A stretch of DNA of 64,000 nt, from positions 124,001 to 188,000 of the forward strand of contig NC_134035.1 of assembly GCF_964204645.1 (NCBI RefSeq), read 5' to 3'. Origin of the DNA: Tubulanus polymorphus. Taxonomy: Eukaryota; Nemertea; Palaeonemertea; Tubulaniformes; Tubulanidae. This document shows positions 24,068 to 37,216 of the stretch, one piece after another; the first letter of the stretch is position 1; every line of letters begins with the position of its first letter. Made by a program: the position numbers and the translations under genes. The notes under the pieces were generated by a model. It saw nothing but the letters and a program-made list of their open reading frames with translations. It was not told the DNA's origin and searched no databases.

Positions 24068-24754
24068 CGAATGAAGAGCAGAAAATCCCATAACCGAAAT
24101 GATGGATAGATTACAGACCTGATCAGTACACTCAATTTCATATATATCATCTCCTCTAAAACTGGTGCATATATCAAAGGACGATTCAGCACAAATAATG
24201 TCGACTTCATAATAAGAAGCTGTTGCGTCTTTCTGATTCAAATCATAAGGTACACGATCACCAATAAAACGCTGTGGTACTGATTCATCCAAAACATCAA
24301 CTTCTAGATCATTTCTAACAGTTTCAGGATCGCTAGTTAGTTCATAGTCAACCTCCGGTAGTTCATACGCGACATCTTTGTTCAATTCTTCTTTCACTTC
24401 AGCGTCACCTACTTCAATATTAACATCGATTTCATGACTTGGTTCTTCTTTGTGCACAACTTCATCGGTACATTCTCCACTATAATCATCCATGTTAGGA
24501 GTCGATTCACGCTGATCTGTGTCTATATCAGATGAGGGTGCGTTCTGTTCCGCTTGACGATGTGTTCGTTCTATCACCACTTCATCGGATTCCCGATGAT
24601 CACGTGACGCTTCCTCGTCCCGAACCTCTTCGAATTGCGAACTATTCTCCGGCAGTTCGTAATCTTTCAGATCATCGTCGTCGGCCGCAGCGGCGCCTTC
24701 GGGACGTTCTTGATTCTTCGTTTCGACGCACTGGCAACAAATCGTTTTGAACAT
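24068..24754 (-). CDS. Alternative first exon F (229 codons, starts MFKTICCQCV)
   Basis: ATG at 24754 opens a very acidic frame (MFKTICCQCVETKNQERPEG, then runs of Asp and Glu with two YELPE boxes). Two donors compete. TCG|GTGAGA at 24068 leaves phase 0, which fits the next exon (YPSEEEVAEM). TCGTG|GTAAGT at 24021 is a better consensus but leaves phase 2; in that phase the next exon stops after about 15 codons. The first is therefore used here. A TATATAAG box lies at about 24768-24775, too close to the ATG to be the ordinary TATA box of this start. A short isoform from here would lack the giant exon but keep the LIM domain. CC-x-C near the N-terminus could be palmitoylated (inference). Confidence 0.6.
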
Positions 24755-26643
24755 ACTTAGATTTCAATCCTTATATACACGTGTACGGTAGGTATGTCGT
24801 CCACAGAATCCGCCGAGCGGTGTCACGTACTCCGCATACCAAAGTCAAAAATTCACACACACATGAACATGTCATCGGACACTAACGTGAACACGATGTT
24901 CGGATAACATTTTTTCGACGATGATGCGATCGATAATGAAGACTACGAGAGCATTGTTACAGGAACATTGTCGTCACACGTGAAGATGTGAGTCGACTGA
25001 AAACGCGCATATGTCACTCAAACAACGCTATATACAACATTCATCATAACTCGTATATTACTGATAACTATCTGAAGCCGAGGGGGGTGCGGTACTGTGC
25101 GTATAGGGTACACCCCGCGGTTACTTCATTTTCTAAATGACTAAGCGCTAGCTACTATTGTCCTCTGTTCTTTTGTACTCGTACAAAAAATCAATCTAAA
25201 GTCAAGATTAGAAAATTTCAAAAAATTCACTTAACGTTAAATTTTATCGAACTTTTTCGCAACTGTTTTTGATACGCGTGGATCGATTGCTGCGCATACG
25301 TTTTATGCACATGATGTATATAATTTTAATAATAACATCGGGCGACGAGTGGAAAAATTATGCAATTTGCATCATAAATAATGATGAATCGAGGTAAACT
25401 TCGCCTCGGGCATTTTGCAAGATGACGACGGGAAATAGCGAGAGCCATTATAATTATGCGTAGAACTATGACAGGGCGCACACCTGTTGGATGGCACCCC
25501 GCTGCGTGAGACAATAGCTTCATATTCCTATATTGTGTTGTCTGTATCGAAGCTTTTTCATTCGTAAGCAGTAATTGTATTTGCAATATTCTATAGACAG
25601 GCTTTTTTTTAAATCGACATAGATGCAAACCGTTCCACTAGGTCAATTGATAAAATATGCTATAAATCGAATTCAGAAACAGTTTTTCTTCCGTTTTTTG
25701 TTGTAAAATAATCTTTACGATGCTTTCATCGGCGAATGCTATTTTGAAAATTTGTGTCTATGCAAATCGTTTTCTGCGCAACAATCGCTTAAACATTCTT
25801 GAAAAATGAAGTAATAATTGAATTTAACTTCAACCCCGCCCAGCCGAGGTCTCCATTGAGTCACGTTCATTAGAAGTAAAGTAGAACCTATGTAATCCTA
25901 TACACAATAATAAAAAATACAACGCATTAAATTGACAGCTGTCGTCAGAATTATAGAGGCCACTGAAGGGGTATATATCAGAGAATTTGAATCGAAATGA
26001 GAATATATCGGATAAAAATTGAAAGTAATTAACCGCGCAACTCAACAATTAGAATTAGAAATAACGTTGAAACGAAATCCACAAAGTTTAAATTATAATC
26101 AGACGTTTTCAATTAAATCTATGATTTATCAGTAAATTGCGTATGCAAGGAAACGAATTGAGACTATACACAGAGAACACGCGCAGACGTGCCCTGAACA
26201 CTGATATATTCCTAAAACTACACGTGTTATTCTGTAATACGACATCCTCAGATCGATAACTTATGTATTATGTAACTCATGACTCGTGACTTTTTTTTGC
26301 CTTTTATTCTTCAAAGTGCCTTTTGCACTTCAAAGAATCGACTTCAAGCGAACTGGAGAAATATATTCATATATTACTGAGTAAGAATGAGGTAGAAAGC
26401 GTTCATAACCTAACACCACAAAATAAAAGATGTCAAAGAAATAAAAATCACATTCTTCCACGTTTTATAGTTTATACCAAATATTCAGAAAAAAAGATTT
26501 CAAACGATTCCAAACGAAAAAGTAAAATCAAGTGAAATCTTTGAAAGCGTGAATCAAATATGAAATCTGTTTTTCTGAATATTTCATAATCGATAAGAAA
26601 ATTCCAGCACCTTGCTTCCACCTGATAATTGAATCCAGGCTAC

Positions 26644-29600
26644 CTTGACATTCTGCATCGATAACCGTAAGGCTCGTTGCGATCGGGCTCCGGGCGGCTT
26701 GTTTTTATCCATCCACAGTCGTCCGCGGAGACTGCCGCTAGGGCTGGAAACGCTCGCAGCTGACGAGTCCGACGATGAATCGTGAGCAGGGTGGCGATAA
26801 ATCTTCGGGAAGAAACTCGGATTTTGCGAACCTTCCGGAGGAGTCGGTGATTTGATATAATAATCGGCTAATTTCTCATCTTCCGGTGTTTTATCGTTAT
26901 GATTGGAATTTGAGAAATGGACGAGATCTTTGTCGTCATCGCTCAAGTGATCGGTATCGCTACCTAACGAATTACGAGAACGAGCGTCGCGATTCGCCGG
27001 ATCGATCGTAATCGGAGAACGACGACCGGTCTCTCGATCGATCGGAATAATCGGTTTTAGATCTAACTGAAATTCGAGCGGTTTAAAGTTTCCCGTCGAA
27101 GTATTATCGACGTTCATATACGCGGTCGACGCGTAAACCGGTGACCGCGCCCGCGTCGCTCGGGGCGACGGCGATTTTGATTTTCTCGATTCTTTCTTCG
27201 GTTTAAAGACGGCGTGCCACGTACCTCGTTCGTCGTCGCTGCTACCGTCGTCGTCGGCGCCGCCATTACGATACGAACCGCCGTGGTTCGGTTTGTCGAG
27301 AAGTGGCGCGGAATTCGGTCTAACAGGTGACGGAGAACGATCGGGAGCGTCGGTATCGGTATCCGATGAATGAACGCTGCTACCGCTGCTGAACCTGCGA
27401 CGGTTGTTCCTCTGTTGCGTCGTCGTCGGTAACATCTCTTCGCTACGATACGTGTCCGGTAAATAAATCTTCTTATTCTCGAACATCGACATCTTGTCTT
27501 TAATTCCGTTCGTACTTTCAACAATCGGTCGATGATTCGCGTTTGACGGAGATGTCAGTTTTTTCGTGTTTTCAAACAGCGATATCCGATCTCGGATGCT
27601 CCCGACTGGCTGCAGTTCCATCGGCTGCGTCGCCTCGAAACGGAACGTCGAGTCGACCGGAGCCGCCGTATCGAACATAACTTCTTCATTTTTAGACGTC
27701 ATCGGCACGACGTCGGGATGGCCCCAGAATGGATCGACTAAAGGCTGACGATTGGTTACATCGGGTTCCGTGGTTTGTTGATTCGTACCTGTTGAGTTCG
27801 GACGTACAACAGCTCGGACCGGTGGAATCGGTGAATTCCTCTCTTGTTGTTGAACCTCATTCGTATAATCTGGTATCTCATTACGAACCGGTAAATAACG
27901 ATCATCTTCGGAATCTACGGGAGTGTTACCGATGTGTTCAACTGTTATATCGATATGAGGAACATTCTCTGCTGTAACGGTTTTTAAATTGTGATCAACA
28001 GTCACGCTCTCAGGTCTTTCGTTATTAGTTGACTTGACTCTTTTCTCATCGTCGAAGTCGATCGAGATTTCAATATCTGCAACTGCACCTGGAACTCGCT
28101 GATCATTTCGAGAATGATCCTGAATTACTTTAGCTATAACTGGCCCGTCCATTTCATTATTCGGATCATTCGAGTTAGGAGCAGGACTCGGTAGTAGCTG
28201 AGTTTTATCAGTTGTACCATCATTTGTGTCAGGACTATTATCTCTTTGAGGCCCAATTTCAACTTCAATACCTTGATAGACTGGCATCTGTGCCACTTCA
28301 CTTTGATCTGGCACTAAAATATCATCCTTTTTAGGATCAGTTTGCTCTGGATGGAAAATGTTGTTGCGAGTGGGACCTATATCAACCTCCAGTCCCTGAT
28401 AAACGGGTAACTGTGTTTCCATATATTGGTCATGGCGTTTCATTGTATTGTCTTTTTCAGGACTGGCCTCTTCAGGATGGAATAAACTGTCATTTGGGCC
28501 AGCATTGAATTGAAGCTCTTTTACTGCTGGCACTTGGGTTTCTACAAATTCTGGATGCAACATGTCTTCATGGCTAGGATCAGTTTGCTGTGGATGGAAC
28601 AAATTATTTTTACCAGGATTCAATTGTTGTTCTTGTCTGTAAGGTACGTTGTGAGCGTCAGTCAGTTTCTGTGGTTGAAATAAAAGGGTTTGCACATTGT
28701 CAGTCTGATCCGGGTGGAAAATACTGTCATCAACATTTTCAACCTCATAAGGGTCTGGTTGCACTACACGTCGTGTTTCTGTAGGACCGATGTCAACTTC
28801 AAGACCTTGATAAACAGGTACAGGCTTCATTATTTGGTTATTGTCTACTAAAGCTTCATCAGTTTTATTATCTAATTCAGCAAACCAATTATCCTTATTC
28901 CTCCCCTTTACCTTCGGAATTATTGCATCTTCAATAATCACTGGATTTTTATCAGCGCAAGTTTTATCATCCTTCACTTCAATAAAGAAGACTTGTTCAT
29001 TTTGAGGTGTTGAGATGGTTTTCGATGGTTGAGGCGGAACGTAAAATGGATCAAATGGATCTTGTTCATTGTAAGATTGCTGCTTGCTGTATGGATCAGC
29101 GAATGGATCAAAAGGATCAAATTGTTGACTAGTTGGTTTTTGGGGATCAGCTTCTTCCCGTTTTGGAAAGAAATCATCCACTTGTGGAAATAGTTTTTTA
29201 TCTGGTGCTTGTTGTGGAACAACATTGTGTTCATCTACAAGCTGGGATGATGTTACATCGCTTGGGGTTTTGTTAGTCGAAGTAAGTTTTTCATCATCAG
29301 AGCTTTCAGAGCTGTATGTTGACGGGTCCATACATTTCAATTGTTTAGTTTCCAATTTTGACAATAGTTCATCAACATTTTTGTCCGATTTTCGAATGGT
29401 GACTTTTGGCACGCACTCATCCTCAGAAACAGGTGACTTTTCATTGGCTTGTTCAGATTTGAGCCTGGAGAAAAAGTCTTTATCAGTTACTGGTTTCTTA
29501 ATAACACGTTGTGCCACACATTCAACTTCTGAAATTGGACTTTCTCCATCACTTTCATCCTTAGAACCTTGCTCCTGAATTGCTGCTGGTCTTGGATGGT

Positions 29601-32600
29601 GTTTTAGAAGTGGACTCATTTTTGGATCGTCTCCAGGTTCAGGCGTCTCATAGATAGGTGATGGTTTACCTCTACGCGGGAACTCAATATTCAGCTGAGG
29701 GCTAGGAGTTTCTCTCAAATAGTCCGGACTATCATCACAGTCAAATGGCGGTAACGGACTCTGTGGTCGCTCAAATGGTTCAGTGTTATCTAACCTCGAT
29801 TGTGCTCGTCCATAATCCAGATCCTGTGAATCATATTGCTTTTTATTCATTCGATTCTCAATTGGTTGCATTACTTTATTCTGAGGATGGAGTTTTTTAG
29901 TCGGTTTTGTTGCGTAATCGTACCAGGCACCACAGGGTTCTTCCTCCGATGATTCATCTCCGCATTGGGTTCCTGAATCCTGGCGATTCAAAGGACCATG
30001 GTCGTGAGGACATGTGCACTTCTTCGTGGGTGCGGGCCGTGCTTTACGGGGTGGACTGTGGTTTATAGGGCAGCTGCATTTCTGTCCGGGTTCATGTTTC
30101 CGCCTCGTAGGAGATGGAGAGGCTCGAAATTTCACAGATTTACTCGTAGGATATTTAATCCTTCCGCGAGCGCTTCGTATGTCTTCATCGCTAGCTTGTA
30201 TAGCTTTATCTTGGAATGTAGATGCAGTTTGTGTATAAATATCACTGGTACTCGATGAAAGTTTCAGGTTTTTACTCAGATACAGAGGACGGCGTGATAA
30301 ATCCGTTGTACTCTTACTTAAAGATTTATTGTTGCCGATCAGCATTGGCGGACGTTTCAATGGTGGTCTCCTGGATGGTGGACGTTCAGCAGACGGACTT
30401 TGATTTCGGCCGGTATCGATTTTGGACTTAACCTTGTTGACGGACGGTTTTGACGCTCTCACTGGACGAACATATTTTTCACTATTTTTTAGATAGCGCT
30501 GCTTTGGTCGAACTGAAGGTCTTTCTTCAACTGCCACTTCGCTCCCAAAAGGAGGATCTTGTTGTGCGGACATTTCTTTCTCAGGCCTTGCTTTGATCTT
30601 AGGTTGCTTTTTGTGTGGTGTTTCCAACTCGGGCATTTCATTGATCGGATTGTTCCAGGAAGTAGGACCTCGTTTTTTAATTTTATCAGATTCAAAATCA
30701 GATGGTTCGTCTAAACTATCGACCATCACATCATCTTTGCGAACCCCGGCACGATTGTATGGTTTGTAGCGTTTTTGGTTCTTATTTTTGGTAGTTGATG
30801 TTTTTCCCTCATCCAGACTATCGCCGGACATACTGTTATCACTGGAATATCCATCCTTTACAGGAATAACCATAGAAACGGGTTTCTTCACTTCATTTTC
30901 ACCTTCGATACTATCAACAGATATTTGACGGTTATGTTCAGGGGGAACGAGTTGATTAGTCGGGAATCTAACTTGATCATTGTTGTCACTAGTATTTTCT
31001 AAATGATCAGTTACGTACGGCGTGGCATACCCGCTGTCCATCCTAGGAGCATAGTCAGGTGATGGATAATGTCCGGTTTGACCATACATTGGATATGCTC
31101 CACCATATGGATCTGATACTGGAATATACCCAGGATTATAGTGAGGCTGGTATGTCGTAGGTGGTGATATAACCATCACTGAAGTAGGAGCATAGACTGG
31201 TGTTTGAGGAGCATAGACTGGTAACATTTGACTATGATAAGGTTGAAGAACTGGTTGTTGTTGAGGGGACAGTGGTCTCGAGGAGGCTGGTCCCATTGGT
31301 TGCACAGGTGGTCCCGGTGGTTGCGCAGGTGGCATGTAGTTAACAGGTATTTGCTGTTCAGGAATTTCGACACTTTGTAATGGCCGAGGTTGTTGTGGCT
31401 GAGGTGAAACAGGCCCTATCAGATCGGTCTGAGTTTGATGATTCACTGGAACTTGTATTTCTAATGGTTCAGTCACATTTGGCCTTTCATGCACTTCGGA
31501 AGACGAGTGATTTGAGAGGTAATCTATCTGATTAGACTGAGTCGGTTGAGTCTGTTGAAAGTCACTTGGTAATTCATCCGATTTTTCATGCAATCGTTCC
31601 TCTATCTCCAGATCTCTGTGTGCTGGTGCTGGTAGTGGTGGTGGTGGTCCAGTGTCATTTAGTTTGTCATCTGGCTCCTCATGAAGTCTATTTTCCGAAG
31701 CCTCATTCGTAGGATGAGAAATCCAATCTTCATGTGGAATTTCTCTTTGAACAGGTTTTGTATTTCTCGGGATGTTTTTCTTAATGTACGTCTCTTTATA
31801 TTCGGTATTTGCCTGAAATTCGCCATCATGCGGTAAAACTTCCGAACTTCCGTATCTCATCGGAGACAACGTTGATTTTTGCGACGCCGGCGACCGATTC
31901 CTCGAATGTCGTCCCCCGTTATCAGGCGACCGTTCTCTGGTGGGGAAGACTTCGCTTTCAGATTTATAGCGTTGTCCACCGGGCGCGCGCGAGTATTCGA
32001 CGTGTTCGCTGTGGTCGGATAAAAGACTGGCGACGCTTCCTCGGAAATCGTCGCGACGATTATGTTCGAAATATAAACTCTCGCGACTTCCGCCGTGGTC
32101 GCTGATTTGTTGAAACGCCGACGAATAAGTGGAAGACGTCGGCGAAAGCGGTTCCGCCGCGTAGTTCAATAACTGCGAAACATGATCGATATTCGACGGC
32201 ATCGATCTCGTTTTATCCATTTTGGAATAAGTGTCATCCGACCATCGATCGTAATCCTCTTTAGCTTTAACGGTAAGACGAGGTGGAGCCGGGTTACCCG
32301 GTTCCATGTGCAGCAGATCAGGAGTTGATTTCGTATGATAAACGCGACGCCTTCCTTGAATATTCAGAATATAATTATCCGGACCGAACGGCGACCGACT
32401 ATCGTCTAGTCTCGTCGAGTGACTACCGGCGGCAGCGTGTTTATGACTATCGTGATGACTAGTGGCGTTGGCGTCGCGGCGAGACGGACGCCCGGCCGCC
32501 GCCCTCATCACCGGAGCTCGTGCCGATTTAGCCGCGTTGGCGTGGTGGTATCGGTTCTCCACCGGTTGAGTTTGGAACCCGAGACGATGCGCGGTTGAAT

Positions 32601-33018
32601 TATTGGAATCGATACTCGCTCGCGAGTCCTGTTTATCGATAGGAGGAGGTTTAACGACACGAGGCCCTCGTTTTACCTCAGAGTTTATCGGCGTCGTCGC
32701 CGTGGATTCAGGCATTGTTCGCGTGTTATTTGAACGATTCGGTTGTTGTTCTATATTCAACGACGATGCGACCGACTGTTTAATATTTACGTCGCTATTA
32801 ACATTAACAGTTTTTATTGTTTCCGGAGATTTGACACCTTCGTCGCGATTTATATTAGAATTACTCACAACATTAGATTTATTATTATCACTTACTACCG
32901 GTTTAACGTTATCAGCAGCGATATTATCGATATTATTAAAATCCCGTTGTTGATTCGACTCCACCCTGCTCACTTTAGAATTATCCACAGCCCTGTCTCC
33001 ATCAGTTCCAGCGATCTG
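26644..33018 (-). CDS. Giant exon encoding about 2,125 residues of disordered scaffold
   Basis: A single open frame of 6,375 nt, preceded by an AAGCAG acceptor and ended by AAG|GTAGCC in phase 0; the frame runs 60 nt further to a stop. I use that donor because its phase fits the next exon. By exon residue: Ser/Asn/Asp-rich start (1-500); Pro/Gln-rich stretch (about 520-650, PPAQPPGPPVQP); Arg/Lys/Ser-rich part (about 870-1000) with two CxCPxxH motifs near 975 and 997; DPF motifs near 1297, 1320 and 1760; five HP-x-x-TDP-type repeats with PVYQGLEVDIGP boxes (about 1395-1590); two motifs SIRDRISLFE and GIKDKMSMFE near 1810-1845, resembling the E/DRM-x-x-F/Y boxes of actin-associated proteins; Ser/Pro/Arg-rich C-terminus. 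No globular domain was seen. The two ends are CpG-rich, the middle AT-rich. Confidence 0.9.
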
Positions 33019-34105
33019 CTTTCAATACAACATAAAGTTGATTTAATACTGTTTATATAATATTCCCTTGAGTATCATCAATACTGATACAGTACGAATA
33101 ATACTGAGTCGCCGAACGTATAAAATATATAAACGATTTCTAATTTTTCACGTAGATATCATAAACGTACGTCTCCACTTTAAATAAACTAGAACTAGTC
33201 AACAAATAGCCGGTTATCACAACCTATAAACATTCATACTAGTTTAATAACAGCTGATAAAAACTAAAATGAAAGTTATTAATCACCGACGAACTCCTGA
33301 CCAATGGAAGACTAGGAGGTGGTGTATCACAAGAGCGCGTTCTTTCACCGCTTAATTTTTCGTGACATTTTCAACACCCGACGCCATTAACAAATAATAT
33401 AGACATCGATGTGTCAAATTAGTTCAGTCGTTCATTCATCAAATAGTGATAAATACCGACCATCACCGGGATAATAAAATCACGTTCCACGAAAAATGAT
33501 GAATGAGCGGATGAAAAAAACTTGACAACTATTCCCGCTTTATTCAGAGTAGAAATATCCATCACCGACAGTGAAATAAACGGATTAAATCCACGCTCGA
33601 CACTCACGGTATCCACTAAATAATAAACAGATATAGAAAGAGTCTTTAAAAGAACTTTAACCGATTAGAGTTCGCGATAAAATGATCTGTCATATTTTTG
33701 TCATTGTTTCCTATGAAATGACACTTCGATTTGTGAACTATTCGAGGAGTGCCTTATATGGGGTACTGCGGTACGAATGATGATGATGCTGGCGCGATGT
33801 CAGATTTTGCAATAACCATGGTAACCGCCCATTCTACCGGTTTAACTTGTTATACGCTCAGGTGTCTACGTCACATCAAATAAACTCTCAGATACTGAAA
33901 TCTCCGCCTGATCGCAACTTCGGAACGTCTGATAATCTCATTCTTCATGATTCGACTATACTTAACAGAACAGGAAGTTTATTTCATGTCGCTATTTCAG
34001 TAGTTCAGCGGTTATAGTCGTTACTCATTACATCGTAATCTTTCAATTTCCTATTGTGTGACGACTTTGTTGCTTTCGCTATTAACTTCCATTTACACGC
34101 TATAC

Positions 34106-34110
<5 letters not shown>

Positions 34111-34197
<87 letters not shown>

Positions 34198-34229
34198 CAC
34201 TTATATATATATATATATATATATATATA
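34111..34229. repeat. Long (TA)n microsatellite in two blocks
   Basis: A pure TA block of about 85 bp (34111-34195) is followed after TTCACT by about 28 bp more. It lies in the intron upstream of the giant exon. Confidence 0.97.
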
Positions 34230-35762
34230 CTGTGTAAGATTTCTGTCTAGAGAAATATTTCATTGATTAGTATTTAGTTAAAAAGTATTTCATTAGCTTT
34301 TCGTATGAGACATTTTCAAACATTCATAAGACGTCTAGTCGCTGAAATTATATATTGACGTAGCGGTTTCTGACCACACCTATACGAAATACCGATTGAC
34401 ACGGCTAATTCAACAATGATATCACCATGGTAACACGACGTGTCATTTATTCGCGGTTGTTTACGGACTCGTACCGGTAAATGAATCACAGAAATCCACC
34501 GAAATCGCGCTCAGTGAGTCATTGGCGAGAATTTTCAGCGAATTCTGAGATCAGATTGTTGCGACATTGGTCTCCACCGGTCTCAGAGTCTGCAGAGGAT
34601 GATTCACTACGAAAAATCATTTGTCACAAATTATACTAAACAGCAAAATGAGCGTTTTGAGCGGAGTATTGTGGAATTAACCGTTCATTTTTCAGTCATT
34701 TTCAATACTTTCTCAATGAATGATTTTATTTACTAACTGTCTCTAAACAAGTTTTCTTTTTATGAACAAACAGAATATGAACATTATCTCAGTGAATATC
34801 GGAGGTTATGATATGCTATATCTGGATATATGTATGCCGCTATTTCGCTCATATACGTAGGATGACGATATTTACTCGATAATAAAGACCGTTATTTTCA
34901 TGATTGCGTTTGATAACTGCACGGGTGATACGCACGATTAATCACAGTTCATACAGTCATTTACCTGCAATACTAATCAGTGATACACCACAGGAAACAG
35001 TCTCTCAGTAACTGTGATACAACGACTGTGACTGGAGTCAAACTGTAGCAATAATTACATCGACCTGCACTACTATCAGTATCATCAACGCCTCATTAAT
35101 TTATAAGGTATCATACAGCTTATTACTGACTGACACACAAACATTCAGTTTTATCATTAACAAAATTACTGCGCAAATACGTTCAATGATACTCATTTTA
35201 ACACAACAATCGATGTGTATCATTTGAGATAAAAAGAATCTAGTGGCTCTTTACTAAATTTAGCCAGAAACGAATGCTACAATGTATTGTATTAGGGTTA
35301 GATTAAGTGAGCAGTGTTATAACGCACTACGATATAATTATCATTGACGTCGATGATAAACTGTTTTTGTACTATATGACGCTTGATAAATATGAGATGA
35401 AATATTTATGTCTCTAAATACGACAGACCATTTTAATCGTTTACATCGAGCAAATAATGTGACAGAGGATGATTAGACCTAGAATCCCGCGGTCAGAAAC
35501 TTCAACCGGAATCCCGAAAACAAGAGAAGTAAAATCACGGATCTACCGACGACAGGAACGAGGAGGAATTATGATATTATCTTTGTGGGTGGAGTCACGT
35601 ATTTGCAAATGGTCCTAAATGTTATGACTAGTTTAGAGAGTGTTGAATGACACCCAGAATCCAATGTAAGCCACGCGTGCAACTGACTGCTGGAAATCAC
35701 AAACAATTATTGACAAAACCACACACCACTTTGTTGTAGAATATCATGAAAAAAAAACTTAC

Positions 35763-35804
35763 ATTTTCTTTTTTCGCATTTTCAGCGGCTTGTTTAAATT
35801 TAGC
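35763..35804 (-). CDS. 42-nt internal exon (AKFKQAAENAKKEN)
   Basis: The acceptor CCTTACTTTAG is followed by 14 codons, AKFKQAAENAKKEN, and the donor AAT|GTAAGT; phase 0 on both sides. The peptide is Ala/Lys/Glu-rich and would be strongly helical, in contrast to the disordered flanks. Because it is short and phase-neutral it can be skipped without changing frame, and it is a good candidate cassette exon. Confidence 0.7.
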
Positions 35805-35879
35805 CTAAAGTAAGGATCAAATACACTACATTCTATCTACTATTATCATCAGTTTGGAATAATTCAGTGTTTAGTTTAA

Positions 35880-36270
35880 ATGAGCCCAGCTCACACTTGG
35901 CAATTTGTCAGCCATATTCGTCACAAGCAACAAAATCGCTCTGATATCATCAAGTGCGCAGCCACTGGCATCATTTGTCGCTCGACAAATAGTTGCCAAT
36001 GATAAGATCACTCGGTATCCTAGCTTGCACTACGGCAAATCTCTGTCAATCGTTACCTAGTGTGCGTCTACTAGCGACAAACAGGTAATCACTGAGATCA
36101 GTCATGCACGATTCACAAAATGGCGCCCTTTTGAAGTGACGCCAAACAACTAGTGGCGCCACTTTGTGGCTTGCGATTCGACCTCAAAATGGTCTAGGAT
36201 ACTGCTGCAGGCGACTGAACGACAGTTGGTGATGATAGAAAATCTTACTGTTCGCAACTAAGGATTCACT
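35880..36270. repeat. Dispersed repeat copy 1 (GTGGCGCCAC-containing)
   Basis: Contains ATGGCGCCCTTTTGAAGTGA, CTAGTGGCGCCACTTTGTGG and GATGATAGAAAATCTTAC. The same order of blocks recurs at 48120-48300 (TGGCGCCCCCTGAAGTGAAG, CTAGTGGCGCCACACTGTGG, GGTGATAGAAAATTTCAC). It looks like a diverged transposable-element family; the class is not identified. Confidence 0.55.
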
Positions 36271-36386
36271 TTAGTGTGCAGCGGATCAATATGCAAGAGA
36301 GGGTGGGAATAAGCTATACTGAGTGGGAATAAGCTACATTGAGGTTAGGATTACCTCGCGAGGAAACGTTGATATTAAGTGATTAC

Positions 36387-36467
36387 CTGTAAATGATTAT
36401 CATCCAATTGATAAACCGTTAGAAAATCATCATCTTCTCCTTCCCGAAAATCATCGAATATTGTCAT
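36387..36467 (-). CDS. Alternative first exon E (27 codons, starts MTIFDDFREG)
   Basis: ATG at 36467 gives MTIFDDFREGEDDDFLTVYQ and seven more residues (LDDNHLQ), ending at CAG|GTAATC in phase 0. The very acidic composition and Asp-Phe pairs match the main protein. No acceptor precedes it. The next shared exon (35804) lies 0.6 kb downstream. A dispersed repeat occupies most of the intervening sequence. Confidence 0.5.
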
Positions 36468-37216
36468 ATTGGAAGGAGATAGATGAGATATTTACGACAA
36501 CAGTAACTATGTATACGTATTATTGCAAACTGTGCAATGTCCGAAATGAATAACGGGATTAAAAGAATGCCCCGCCCCGTGTTAACTGATTACACATAGT
36601 ACGACTCCATCTGATTCATACATGTAGCGTTACACGCAGTGTGTAGAATCTCGAAATCCTCAATCGATATATCAGATATATCAACCAGCACCAGCGATAT
36701 AGGACGACGACATGTGACGTCATAGACGGCTGTGACATGAATCATAAACATTACACACACACACATCTATAGACAAACACGTATTTCAAAAAGCTTCAGT
36801 CTTTTAAACGCTTAACAAAGACATCAAACAAATTTGAAGGGAACTGTTCTCTTTTTTGGAATTACAGTTTTACAGAGGAACCTCGTTACAACTTCAGGAA
36901 ACCAGAATAATCTGTTTGTTGTAAGCAGAACCAAAAATACATAATGTACAACTTATAAGAGCCTGTAAACCATCCATGTTTGGTGGCAAATAGCACAAAA
37001 CGGATTAGTCGTAAAAATATGACCTATGTATCACTGGTTTCAGCTGGCTTTACTCTATTGATTGAATCATATTTCTTATTTTTGGCAGAACCCCTATCCA
37101 AACTTGGATCTAAAACACGATATAGTCTACGATCAACCTATTGAGATTTCTCATTGAATTCATTAGTTCCCAATAAAATGTCTAGTGTAAAAACAAAAAA
37201 AAGATGTTACACTCAA

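Noticed and set aside
27114-32953. Many plus- and minus-strand frames within the giant exon
   Set aside because: Shadows of the long minus-strand coding frame; none has its own splice or start support.
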